Shown: in pieces, positions 11,289-20,880 of the stretch
How positions within the stretch are numbered: the first letter of the stretch is position 1
Layout of the letters: each line of letters begins with the position of its first letter
NCBI GenBank assembly: GCA_021234155.1
Contig: JAJEKV010000011.1
Coordinates: forward strand, 17,314,677 to 17,378,676
Reading direction: 5' to 3'
DNA from: Isoetes taiwanensis
Taxonomy: Eukaryota > Streptophyta > Lycopodiopsida > Isoetales > Isoetaceae
Length of the DNA stretch: 64,000 bases
Translations under genes and position numbers: made by a program
The notes under the pieces: model-generated
The model's input: the letters and a program-made list of their open reading frames with translations, nothing else
Database searches by the model: none
What the model was told of the DNA's origin: nothing

Positions 11289-11328
<40 letters not shown>
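11063..11328 (+). mobile_element. tRNA-derived SINE with (CT)n tail
   Basis: The head contains an A-box-like TTAGTCTAGTGGTA at about 11074 and a B-box-like GAGTTCGAGACC at about 11122, spaced as in RNA polymerase III promoters of tRNA genes. A ~150-base unrelated body follows, ending GACGACGTAAAAAA and then a (CT)n tail to about 11327. There is no coding capacity. The tail is (CT)n rather than poly(A) or poly(T), as in the two LINEs that follow. Confidence 0.7.
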
Positions 11329-11330
<2 letters not shown>

Positions 11331-13080
11331 TGGAGCCAACTTGGGCAGGCGGGCTTTAGACCAAAAGATCTACTGAGTTGATCATTTGGTTACTTTGCGA
11401 GCTATGGTTGATTAGGTTAAGGGTAAGAAAAAACCCCTTTATGCTCTTTTTGTTGATTATGCTAAGGCATTTGACCTGCGATATCGTAGTAATTTATGGG
11501 AGAGAATGGAGGCCCTAGGGGTACCAATTGAGCTTAGACATGCGGTGAAGATACTTTATGATAAAAGTTTTGGTACGACTATCATCCCCTACATTGAGCG
11601 GTCTTGCGAGATGTGGTAGAAAGTAATATTGGAGTGAAGCAAAGGGTGCCCTTTGTCGCCCACACTATTCGGCCTATTCATAGACCAAGCCTTGAGGCTT
11701 GGATGTCCAGAATATGGTGGGAGGGGACCCCATTGTTTAGATGCATGGTTACATTTGCTCTTATATGCTGATGATGTTGTTCTTCTTTCCGATTCGATTG
11801 GAAGGCATGCGAGAAGCATTTAGATCTTGTTGGCACATTTTCTGTGGAAGAAAAGTATGAGGGTAAATATGTCAAAGACTAAGATGATGGTATTTGGGAC
11901 AAATAAAGTAGATCATCTTAAATTCCTCTATCATGGAGAACCTGTGGAAATTGTCACCTCATATAAGTATCTAGGGATACATGTGGACAAGGGGCATATT
12001 TGGAACTCTGTTGTTGAGCATAGAGTAAATGGAGGCCCGAAAAGCACTATATAGCATCTTGCGTATTAAAAAGTGGAAAAGCGAAATATGGGACTTTAGC
12101 ACAAGCGTACATTATATCGAGTGCTGGTCCAAAGCAGTTTTTGCTCTATGGGTGTGAAGTATGAAGTATGGGGTAGAGATTATCTGTAGAATCTGGAAAA
12201 AGTTGAGAAAGTGAGAAGAAGTTCTTGAGAACAGAATTGGGTACTAAAGCTCAAACTCCATATGATATCTTTGCTTGTAGAGTGTGGCATGATGCCACTA
12301 GAGGTGAAGCCCTATGCGAGGCAGCTTACATATCTCTCTAAGTTGCTATTTGATATGCCGGAAGATAGCTTACCAAGGCTAGCATTAGAAGAAACAAGAG
12401 ACAAGGGATGGTACTTTCGGATATTAGGGAATGGATGAGGAAGTGGGGGATGGACATTCATGGTATACGTGAGAATAAGGGCAATATAAGAGAGTGGGTG
12501 CATGAGCACCTCATTAGAAGATTTGGAGAGTCAGAGACAAAAACATTTCTAAAGGCAAGTATATAAATCCCACTCTCCAAGAGGCCAAATACCTCAAGGA
12601 AGGTGTGTCTTTTGGCGCATGACGGATGATAAGCGAGGATCTTGGCTTAGCTCCCATAGGCTTGGGGTTGAAGTAGGGCGTTGGAGTAATATTCCCCATG
12701 AATTGAGATTTTGCAAAGTATGCAATATGGGAGAAGTAGAAGATGAATTACATGTCATCGTAAGGTGCCCGTCATACTCAGGGATTCGAGATAAGTACAG
12801 TATCCATCCAAACTCTTTGCTGGAATTCTTTGATATGCCTGGACATCACATTGGGAAATACTTGAAGGAAATATTGATACATAGAGAACAGTTAATGAGT
12901 ATTAAAGATTGTAATGTTATACATGATGAGAGATGGGAAGAGTCTAATGCATTCTTGTCAGAAGATGCATTAGAGGATATCTTTTATAACGTTGAATATG
13001 TACATTGATCGTCTCATAGACCTGGTGGTCTACAGACGTAATAAATACAACATTTCATTTCATTTCTCTCTCTCTCTCTG
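11329..13080 (+). mobile_element. LINE-A: 5'-truncated LINE, RT to 3' end
   Basis: Begins abruptly inside reverse transcriptase at LGQAGFRPK, directly after the SINE (CT)n tail. It continues with YALFVDYAKAFDL, LRHAVKILYDKS, LLYADDVVLL (the YADD catalytic box, about 11762-11790), TKMMVFGTNKVDHLKF and YKYLGIHVDKG. The C-terminal domain (12619-13005) has a zinc-finger pattern C-x2-C-x9-H-x4-C (CKVCNMGEVEDELHVIVRC). The frame is broken by several shifts. The 3' untranslated region ends in CATTTCATTT followed by (CT)n at about 13067-13079. Same family as LINE-B. Confidence 0.85.
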
Positions 13081-13086
13081 TAGGCA

Positions 13087-13641
13087 ATGGCGAAACCTAA
13101 AAAGGAATCAGAGAAGTCTAGTGGGTCGAAGAATGGCTCTGCCACTGTAACAGCGTGCAAGGTTGATGTAGCCAGTCCCAAGAAAAAGATTGATTTAAAA
13201 AAGACTGGCAGATCAGTTGAGAAGGAAAAAAATAATCATATAAATGGGTCGGATGGGGAGTCTGATGTAGATTCTTCTGACGATCTGGTGCAGACCGATG
13301 CTGATGCAGGAGTCCGACCTACAGATAAAACAGGCATGCCGAATTCTGCCCTTTTAAAAGAGAATACAGTAGAAACAGAGTAAAAAATAGATGATGGAAC
13401 AGAGTCAAAGGCAGCCCGGCATAAAAAATAGGAAGGTCTAATTCGGCTCCAACCACAGAGGCAAATACAGGCTTTGTTTTGAAGGATTCCGATGGAGATA
13501 GACTGAAATCACCCATCACAATACCTGTACCATTCATGAATCCTTATGGATTTTTAAATCCCACTGTGCCTTACCAATTTGGAATGCAGTACGCAGGACA
13601 GCAGGGGCACGTCTCGGCTGGGATGCAACATGGTTGGGCGG
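13087..13641 (+). pseudogene. LINE-B ORF1, 5' part
   Basis: Opens MAKPKKESEKSSGSKNGS and is Lys/Ser/Asp-rich (SDGESDVDSSDD), followed after frame breaks near 13380 and 13430 by a Pro/Gln/Gly-rich stretch (NPYGFLNPTVPYQFGMQY). It is cut at 13641 by the chromovirus. After removal of that element and one GGCGG copy, the frame continues into 20103 onward. ORF1 proteins bind the element RNA. The first 98 codons are open as written. Confidence 0.6.
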
Positions 13642-13917
13642 TGTCATGAACCTACTCGAAAAACAAGGAAAATACGCAAGAAATACGGAAGAAATACGCC
13701 AAGATCGGCAAAGAATCTGATATATGAACAGGAATCAATAATACAATAGCCCGAAGGCAAGCAGGAATACAAGACAGATGCCTAGAAGGCTCAAGACTGG
13801 CGTTGAACCGGAATGGTTTGACAAGAAAGAGATGCCTCCTTATAAATCTAAACCAACGGTCAGGATCGCGCCACTCCAATGGGTGAGATCGCGCTAAGTG
13901 TCGCGCATGCATTTAGG

Positions 13918-13943
13918 TTCTAGAACATTCTAGAAGCTTCTGG
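13918..13943. promoter_or_regulatory. Perfect heat-shock element in LTR
   Basis: TTC, GAA, TTC, GAA, TTC triplets at 13918, 13923, 13928, 13933 and 13938 have exact five-base periodicity (TTCTAGAACATTCTAGAAGC then TTC). This is the canonical binding array of plant heat-shock factors. Activity is inferred from sequence only. Confidence 0.7.
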
Positions 13944-13990
13944 AGATAGTCCCACATATGAGGAAGACGTGAAGGAATGTCTTCAACAAA

Positions 13991-14053
13991 TATTGGTAGT
14001 GCACTTGGCAAGAGTGTATGACTTCATAGCTGGAAGGTTGGCGAGTTCAAACC
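13991..14053 (+). other. tRNA-like segment within the left LTR
   Basis: Reads like a tRNA body: D-arm-like TTGGTAGTGCACTTGGCAAG, an anticodon-arm region, then a T-arm-like GGCGAGTTCAAACCCC containing a B-box match. It is antisense to the retrotransposon. The other LTR preserves it better. Confidence 0.5.
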
Positions 14054-14153
14054 CCTATCTTGTGCAAGTATCCTTTTGCATCGTGTGACGACCATCTTTT
14101 GTATATCGAGTATAATGATGGGTATGATATGAATATCCAGTATGGTCGTCACA

Positions 14154-14166
14154 CCATCCCCTCCTA
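14154..14166 (-). promoter_or_regulatory. Polypurine tract of the nested chromovirus
   Basis: The reverse strand reads AGGAGGGGATGG immediately before the LTR terminal TG, the position and composition of the plus-strand primer in LTR elements. Confidence 0.8.
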
Positions 14167-14258
14167 CGATGGCGACGAGTCCTCAAGGGGCCGAGTACTC
14201 AAACTTGGCTTGTTCTAAGATAGCGGTGGTGAAACTCCGCTTAATTTTGTCGGGCGCG

Positions 14259-15736
14259 TTAGTCCGATTTCGGCGGGGCTCCGGGTTCTATCACTTGGCG
14301 AGTAACCTTCCCAATCAACAAAGTAATACAATCGTCGACGGAGAAACTTGGAGTCCAGAATCTCTCGAACCTCGAACTCCTCATGATCATCAATCTCGAC
14401 TGGTGGTGGAGGTGGAGGTACTCGATCCGGAAATGGATTAAGCCATATAGGGTTCTAACAAAGACACATGGAACACCGGGTGAAGCCGCCCGATGGCGGA
14501 AGTTCATTTAACAGCGGCATCACCAACTTCGGTCAATGATCCGATAGGGACCCAAAAGCGCCCGTGAGTCGAGCTTGTTACAGGCGAGTGTCGGCAAATC
14601 CGATACAAGAGCCAAACAAGATCACCAAGCGCAAAATGAGGGCGTTCGGCGATGCTGATCTGCATGATAGCGATAGCGTGCTTGGGCACGAAGAAGATGG
14701 TCTTTGAAGATCATCACGGAGCATGCGGAGCTTCGAGAACTGTCCTCGACCGACTGGGATTGACCGAATCATATCCGGGGGCAATCAAAGACCACAGGGG
14801 ATGCATGCGAAATTAATAAAGAGCGAGTCACGGCACGTGGAGGCATGGACAAAATTATTATAAGCAAATTACGCCAGCGGTAGCCAATCAACCCGGTCAT
14901 CCTGGCGATAATTGATGAAGCATCATAAATCTTGCTCAAAGGGTTTGATTAGTGCGCTCCACATCCATTGGTCTACGGGTGATGTTAGGAAGAAGCGAAG
15001 CGTTCCACATGCAAGAGTTCTGATAAGCGCTTCCAAAAGCGGCAACAAATTGAGGGCGCGGTCGCGACAATGTTATCACGGTAAGCCATGGAGTCGAACC
15101 ACCTCTCGAAGCAAGAGAACATTTGTGGCTTCACTAGAGATAGAAGTCTTTGCAAGGAATGAAATGTGCCATCTTGGAAAAAGCGGTCAACAACAACAAG
15201 GATGGCATCATGGCCTGTGAGGATGGAAGCTTCGACAATAAAATCCACTCGAAATACTCTTCCAAGGACCCATTGGGGCTGGTAAAAGGCTGAAGCAGGC
15301 CATGAGGAAGATGCCTTGGAACCTTGGCTCGGCAGCCGGATGTCACGAGGATCGAATAAAAGCTTCGACAGGCGGCGAAGACACGGCCACCAATACTCTC
15401 GACTAATAAGTTCAAGAGTCTTGGCTACTCCAAAGTGTCTGGCCATAGGTGAATCATGGCAAGCCTGAAGAACCTGAAGCCTCGGAGCACCATCTGGCAC
15501 ATATAGAAGCCCATCATGGAGCAGAAGTCCATCGCGCACCTCAAAACGATCATAGTCTGATCCCATCTGCTGAGAAGATGATGCGGCGCTAATGTGTGAG
15601 AATACATCTTGAGCCAATGGATCGGAGGGCAGAGAGGCTCGAACAGACTCCAACAAGGCTGTATCATGAGGCCTCTCGAACAAAGTGAGAGCCATAAGCT
15701 GGAACCGATCAGGCCCTAAAATAACCTGTGACATTA
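14259..15736 (-). pseudogene. Chromovirus integrase and chromodomain
   Basis: The integrase region (14985-15736) shows the zinc-binding segment CHDSPMARHFGVAKTLEL followed by REYWWPCLRRL, and downstream a degraded catalytic core (LSSQAMMPSLLLLTAFSKMA and overlapping frames). It is open for over 230 codons and then shifts. The C-terminal chromodomain is intact over 14281-14400: [12 protein letters not shown] followed directly by [17 protein letters not shown], with the aromatic residues that in chromodomains cradle methyl-lysine (Y, W and Y). Integrase inserts the cDNA; the chromodomain is thought to steer insertion to H3K9-methylated chromatin. A MITE interrupts the gene at 15737. Confidence 0.88.
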
Positions 15737-16258
15737 GAGGTAATTTGAGATCTCCTTTTGTCCCCATAAGAATCCTCCAATAGAATGAGTACTCTACATC
15801 AAACTGCAATTAATGCAGCATTAACAACTTCATTGCTGTCGTTTTTTCCCTATAACTTTTGATCTACTCATGAAAATGCTGCGGCGTTTGTTGCATTAGA
15901 TGCAGAATGAAAAGATGTATTTCAATACAAGCCATATGTGTTAACCTTAAAAAATATGGTTTTTTGCTCTTTTCTTATATATTTACATCCCAAAAGATAT
16001 AACAATGGGTTGTCATTAGAAAGATCTTGAGGAGACGAATCCATTGCCACAAATAGTGTTCGAATCGGAGTTTTTGATCAAAAGTTATAGTAGAAAAATG
16101 ACACCGCAAAAGTTAGTTAGAAGCTGCATTAATTACTGCTGCCACATATCTTTGGAATAAAATACCTTTGGAGCTCTTCTCTTATTGGGCCGGTTTAAAA
16201 GCTGATGTGGCTTTTTAAGCATCCCTTAATGGGACAAAATGAGATCTCAAATTACCTC
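15737..16258. mobile_element. MITE inside the chromovirus, TA target site
   Basis: Terminal inverted repeats of about 30 bases: the left begins GAGGTAATTTGAGATCTCCT and the right ends AGATCTCAAATTACCTC, with one mismatch. TA flanks both ends (15735-15736 and 16259-16260). Inner sequences TTAATGCAGCATTAA and GCTGCATTAATTACTG extend the symmetry. There is no coding capacity. A TA target duplication is the hallmark of Tc1/mariner-type elements. It splits the chromovirus between RNase H and integrase, so it inserted later. Confidence 0.85.
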
Positions 16259-17731
16259 TAATGTTGCTGATCATATGCAGGATCACCTAGTTTGGGCTCA
16301 AGATAGGAGCGTCGAGACAAGGCATCAGGCTTTCCTTGGAGGGCTCCAGGACAGTACTTGATCACGAAATCAATCCGGGATAATACTTGAGTATGCCACC
16401 GGGCCTGGCGACGGTTGAGCACTTTCGGCGGTGAAAATATTCGAGATTTGGTGATACGTGTAGGCTGTGACTTTATAAGGAGATCCCTCGAAGCGTCTCC
16501 ACTCCTCAAAAAGAATCCACTATCGCCAACAACTCCTTGTCATAAATGGGATAGTTGATTTCAGAGCCCTGAAACTTTTCGTGAGTGATAGGCGATTGGA
16601 TGCAATTCATGGTCATCCCCTCTTGAGGCAGGATCCCACCAAGCGCAAAATCGGAAGCATCCGCCCGACAACATATGGGGCAAAGGATGCATGATGAGCA
16701 AGAATGGCGCCGTGGTGAAAGCATGCTTGAGGGGGTAACAAAAGCGATTCGCTTCCCGCAGTCCATTCAAATGGCACATCCTTGACCGTAGGAGGCGTGT
16801 CAAAGGAAGAGCAATCTCGAATAATCCCGGATGAAACGCCCGAGATAGAAATTGGCCCCCAGGAAACATGCGAATATCGCGAGCGGATGAAGGTGTTTGC
16901 CACTCGAAACAGTGCTAACCTTTGGGGGGGTCCATAGAGACTCCATGTGGAGTGATGCAATAGCCAAGAAACTCCACATTATCCACGCTCGGCCCGACAC
17001 TTCTCAAGTTTGGCATATAACCCATGCTCACGCGAAGCTCGAAGGACTGTCGAACATGCCTCTCATGTTCGCCGAGAGTCTTAGAATAAACAAGAATATC
17101 ATCGGATAGATGATAACAAAAGTGTCTAAGAACTCTCGAAAAACATCATTAGCCATATCTTTGGAATCGAATAGGGGCATTGGTAAGTCAAATGGCATCT
17201 TTGTGTACTCAAAATGGCCATACCGAAAATGCGAAAAATTTGTTTTCCACTCATCACCCTCCGGATCGAATAAGATTGTAGGCACCCGAAGATCAATCTT
17301 CGTAAAATAATCGCACCTTGAAGTCGCTCCAACAACTCTGGGATCGGAGGAAGCGGATCTGGATTCGATGCAAGTGATTTTGTTGAGGCCGCGATAATCA
17401 GCGACCAGCCGTAGCGAATCATCCTTCTTTTTGACAAAGAAGATAGGCGCTCGGCGGAGGGCCGAGAATGTCGAATGAAGCCGGTGGCTAGATTCTCCTC
17501 AATATAATCCCTTAAAACCTTCAACTTCGGTGGGGAGATAGACCATATATCGGACCATATGGCGGCGTTGTCCCGGCTGCAAATCAATAGGACAATCATA
17601 TGGACGATGCTCTGGGAGTTTACTGGCCTTGACTTTGTCAAACACATCAGAGAAATCGCCATATTTATCTGGGAGCATTGGAGCAGGCTTCGATGGTGTC
17701 GAGCTAGCCGACGGGTGAACCTGGATTGCAA
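16259..17731 (-). pseudogene. Chromovirus reverse transcriptase and RNase H
   Basis: RNase H shows ADASDFALGGILPQEG (catalytic Asp context), [18 protein letters not shown] and the terminal [20 protein letters not shown] with PDALSRR. Reverse transcriptase lies upstream (about 16850-17731 on the reverse strand) in overlapping broken frames, recognisable from DDIFFVKKKDDS-like coding near 17430 and FRYGHFEYTKMPFDLPMP. Multiple frameshifts make it non-functional as written. Confidence 0.8.
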
Positions 17732-17759
17732 ATGCGAACTTGGATCTTGCCTTCTAGAT

Positions 17760-19624
17760 CTATCGAACCGCTAAGAGAAATCTTGAGAGATCTGAAACTA
17801 AGGGCATGAAGAAGCCTCTACAAAAGCGGGGAGCGAGGAACATGAGCAGAAACAGGAATGTGAGCAGGAGCAATTGGAACATGAACTGGAGCATGAACTG
17901 GATCAAGAACTGGAGCGTAAAACGAGGGGATGGATCAAGAATTTTGGAGCAAGAACGAGAGAGGCTGGAGCAAGAGCCTGAGAAACCTAATGTAGACTGG
18001 AGCAAGAACGGAGCAGAACAGGAACAGGAATCGGAGGAAAACCGGAGCCGGGCTGGGACATCATCAAGAATATGATCAGAATCTAGGGCATGAACTGGAG
18101 CAGAGGCAAGAGGCGAATCAGAACATGGAAACAAGGGCGCGTTAGGGGGCCCACGATATACTACGGATCGGAAGTCGATGTTGGTGTAGAGACCGTCTGG
18201 CAGAGGAACTGGAACTAGAGCTAGAACCAACAAATCGAAATGATCTAATCATGCCAATCAATCTGCGGGTTATGTAGCTCGAGGCAGGCGGACCCAAGAC
18301 TATTGGCGCATGAGGGCTAGCAATGAGATTGAAGGAAATACTACAAGAAACTCCCTCGAACAAAACGAAGAGGCGGTATTACATTCGTGGATCGCACCGA
18401 GGAGATCTCCCATCCATCAACCACTTCAGCGAGGCGGGATGCTCAACCTTGCTCCTAGGGATGCGTGCTTACCGGTGAGCGCGCACTATCCATAAAGCAA
18501 GCATTTGCACCACAATCAACTTAGCCAACACTTGTAATTCTCCAACTTCTGATTTCAATGATATAGGGATGAAGAATGCCTTGCTGACCTTATCAGATGG
18601 AATAAACATGTCGAAATGTGGAAGGAGTCCGAGAAAGTATGCCAGCCGACGAGACTCCTACTACTCGGACCGCCCCTGAAGTTTTTCCACCGATTTAGGC
18701 ACTTCACAGGGTATCCGGCGATATGACCAGCTCCTCCACGGTAGAGGCAAAGATTAGCCTCTCTCCCGTATTTGCTTCGGCAGATAAGGGTCCTCGGCTG
18801 CCCGATCAATCTCGCGATAGGCTCAGGTCAGATCGCTAGATTCTACAGATGAGACCCGGGGAAGGCGTAGCTTCGCTTGTGTAATTGGAAAGGCGACCAC
18901 GTCTCTCTTGCCTACGTTCGAAGAGCCAATTATCACATCGAACCAAAATCGATGGCTTCTTCCAAACTCACGGGGATCCTCCATGACAACAACATATCTT
19001 TGACATCCTCTCGTAACTCTCCCTTGGAAACAATGTACCGACTTTGGAAGTGCAATATCATCCTGGGCATTATCTTTTTCATTAAAACGTCCAAAATTTG
19101 ATGTTAATATTTAAAGGTAAGAAATTCGATGCATATAAAATGTACCTTTTATTGGGCGAGAACCTTGCCTTAAGTTGCAAAGTTTTTGTGACTGGCGTCT
19201 TGCGCCGACGATCGGTGTCTCCAAAGCATGCCGAGTTCTGCGGTGAAAGCGGCAAAATCTTGCAACTCACGGGGCTCCTTTCTCCAATAAAGGAGCAAAC
19301 CAACTTAGAGCTGGCCCAATGAGAAGAGAACCAATCAGCCCCACTTGTTCTTGGAGTGGGATATCTATGAGGATGGAGCTGAATCACAAGCCCGATCGAT
19401 TCAAAAACGCGAGACTTGGACCGAGTGCCGTCAAACTTCTCTGGCGAGGCTGATCTTAGGCTCGATAGCCTCAATCCCCGAGCTAGAAGCAGATTCATGT
19501 GAAGCAACACGTTCCTTAAGCTCTTTATTGTCCAATCTGCAAGCTGGCGGCATACTTGAACAATTTCTTCCGGACTGCTTTGTAATAAAAGTCGGAACCT
19601 CCTCCATAGATATAAAATCACCAA
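17760..19624 (-). pseudogene. Chromovirus gag and protease region
   Basis: The gag nucleocapsid knuckle is seen as NLCLYRGGAGHIAGYPVKC (about 18690-18750); the second Cys of the CCHC pattern has become Arg. The part between knuckle and reverse transcriptase is a low-complexity stretch (17850-18110) made of TGGAGCAAGAAC and AACTGGAGCATG words, encoding Glu/Arg/Asn-rich or Ser/Cys-rich peptides depending on frame. The upstream 180-codon open frame (19082-19624) is probably gag capsid. Frame breaks are frequent. Confidence 0.65.
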
Positions 19625-19869
19625 ATATGAGCAAAAAAGTGCTTAGGATCAGAGCAGACAAGAACCGGTAAGGGATTCCGGTTCAAACTGTCATGAACCT
19701 ACTCGAAAAACAAGGAAAATACGCAAGAAATACGGAAGAAATACGCCAAGATCGGCAAAGAATCTGATATATGAACAGGAATCAATAATACAATAGCCCG
19801 AAGGCAAGCAGGAATACAAGACAGATGCCTAGAAGGCTCAAGACTGGCGTTGTCGCGCATGCATTTAGG

Positions 19870-19895
19870 TTCTAGAACATTCTAGAACCTTCTGG
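19870..19895. promoter_or_regulatory. Perfect heat-shock element in second LTR
   Basis: TTC, GAA, TTC, GAA, TTC occur with the same five-base phasing as in the left LTR (TTCTAGAACATTCTAGAACC then TTC). One base differs between the copies and it lies in a spacer, so all five triplets are kept. Confidence 0.7.
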
Positions 19896-19942
19896 AGATA
19901 GTCCCACATATGAGGAAGACGTGAAGGAATGTCTTCAACAAA

Positions 19943-20004
19943 TATTGGTAGTGCATTTGGCAAGAGTGTATGACTCGCAACTGGAAGGTTGCGAGTTCAA
20001 ACCC
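19943..20004 (+). other. tRNA-like segment within the right LTR
   Basis: TTGGTAGTGCATTTGGCAAG is followed by CTCGCAAC, a short loop and GTTGCGAG (perfect 8-bp stem), then AGTTCAAACCC, a B-box-like T-arm. It could be a captured tRNA or SINE head providing an antisense polymerase III promoter. Confidence 0.5.
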
Positions 20005-20102
20005 TGTCTTGTGCAACTACCCTTTTGCATCTGTGTGACGACCATCTTTTGTATATACGAGTATAATGATCGTATGATACGAATATCCGTATGGTCGTCA
20101 CA

Positions 20103-20880
20103 GGCGGGATTGAATGGATGGGAGATGCAGCAGTAGGGTTCTGGTCTGATGACAAATTCCGGGCACCTTAGAGGAGAAATAATTGTCGGGCAATTGCTTA
20201 CAGTAATGATGAAGATACTGGATTCAATGGAGCAATCTAGGAAGGAAGCCGAGCAAGCAAGGAAAGAAGCAGCAGCACATCAGACACAAATGTTGAAGCT
20301 TTTACAAGGTATGAATGAATCTTTGTGTTCCTTGAAACATGAGAATTCTGAGTTGAATCAGCAACTAGCAAACATGTCAGAGGCAGCACCTATAAGGAAT
20401 GAATCTGATAATGTAAATCTAGATGCTGTATATGACAGCAATGAAGGATTTCAAGAAGCAATAGACATATTAAATGAGAAAATGGCGCAGTTAACTGACA
20501 TGCATGAGAGGGAACTGAAAGCAAATAATTTCAGAATATTAGGATTACTGGAAGAGGAGAATGAGAACACTAGTACTACTGTAGAAAACTTTCTTGCAAC
20601 AAACATGCAGGTATAGGTAGATATTTTGGATGCCTATCGGATTGGGAGGAAGGGTGACGGAACAAGAAATATTTTGGTGAAATGTGCAAGAAAAGAGGCT
20701 AAGATGCGGGTTATGCAGAAACGAGCATTGCTTAAAGGCAAATATATCTGGACTAACGATGACTTAACTAAAGCCCAATTCGAGCAAAGGAAGGAAGATA
20801 TCTCAAGGATGAAAGCGGCCAGAGCAGCTGGAAAACGTGTTTACTTGAGAGGTGGAAAAGTGATGGTAGAAGATGCCTAG
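20103..20880 (+). pseudogene. LINE-B ORF1, 3' part (coiled coil and RNA-binding domain)
   Basis: Continues ORF1 after the chromovirus. A coiled-coil segment (EQSRKEAEQARKEAAAHQ) leads to NNFRILGLLEEENENTS and, after one stop at about 20615, to DAYRIGRKGDGTRNILVKCA and KYIWTNDDLTKAQF. That order, coiled coil then an IG-x-K/R RNA-binding domain, is that of L1-type ORF1 proteins. Two in-frame stops (TAG near 20134, TAG at about 20615) interrupt an otherwise open reading frame to the TAG at 20880. Confidence 0.75.

Larger units (their letters stand above)
13642..14153 (-). repeat. 3' LTR of the nested chromovirus (512 bp)
   Basis: Matches the right LTR over its length but has about 98 bases (about 13805-13902) missing from that copy. 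It contains the five-unit heat-shock element and the tRNA-like segment noted separately. It lies directly downstream, in element sense, of the purine tract at 14154-14166. Confidence 0.9.
13642..20102 (-). mobile_element. Ty3/gypsy chromovirus, complete, nested in LINE-B
   Basis: Bounded by LTRs beginning TGTCATGAAC and ending GGTCGTCACA (plus-strand view) and flanked by a perfect five-base target duplication GGCGG (13637-13641 and 20103-20107). Coding order on the reverse strand is gag, protease, reverse transcriptase, RNase H, integrase, chromodomain. All frames have shifts or stops, so it is inactive as written. The LYRGGAGHIAGY-type knuckle and the chromodomain recall the fungal-like Tcn1 group reported from seed-free plants; this is a resemblance, not a phylogeny. 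No clear tRNA primer site was found next to the right LTR. Confidence 0.93.
19689..20102 (-). repeat. 5' LTR of the nested chromovirus (414 bp)
   Basis: Same termini as the left LTR, with an internal deletion of about 98 bases after GACTGGCGTTG. The deletion joint has two or three bases of microhomology. It carries its own five-unit heat-shock element and tRNA-like segment. Confidence 0.9.
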
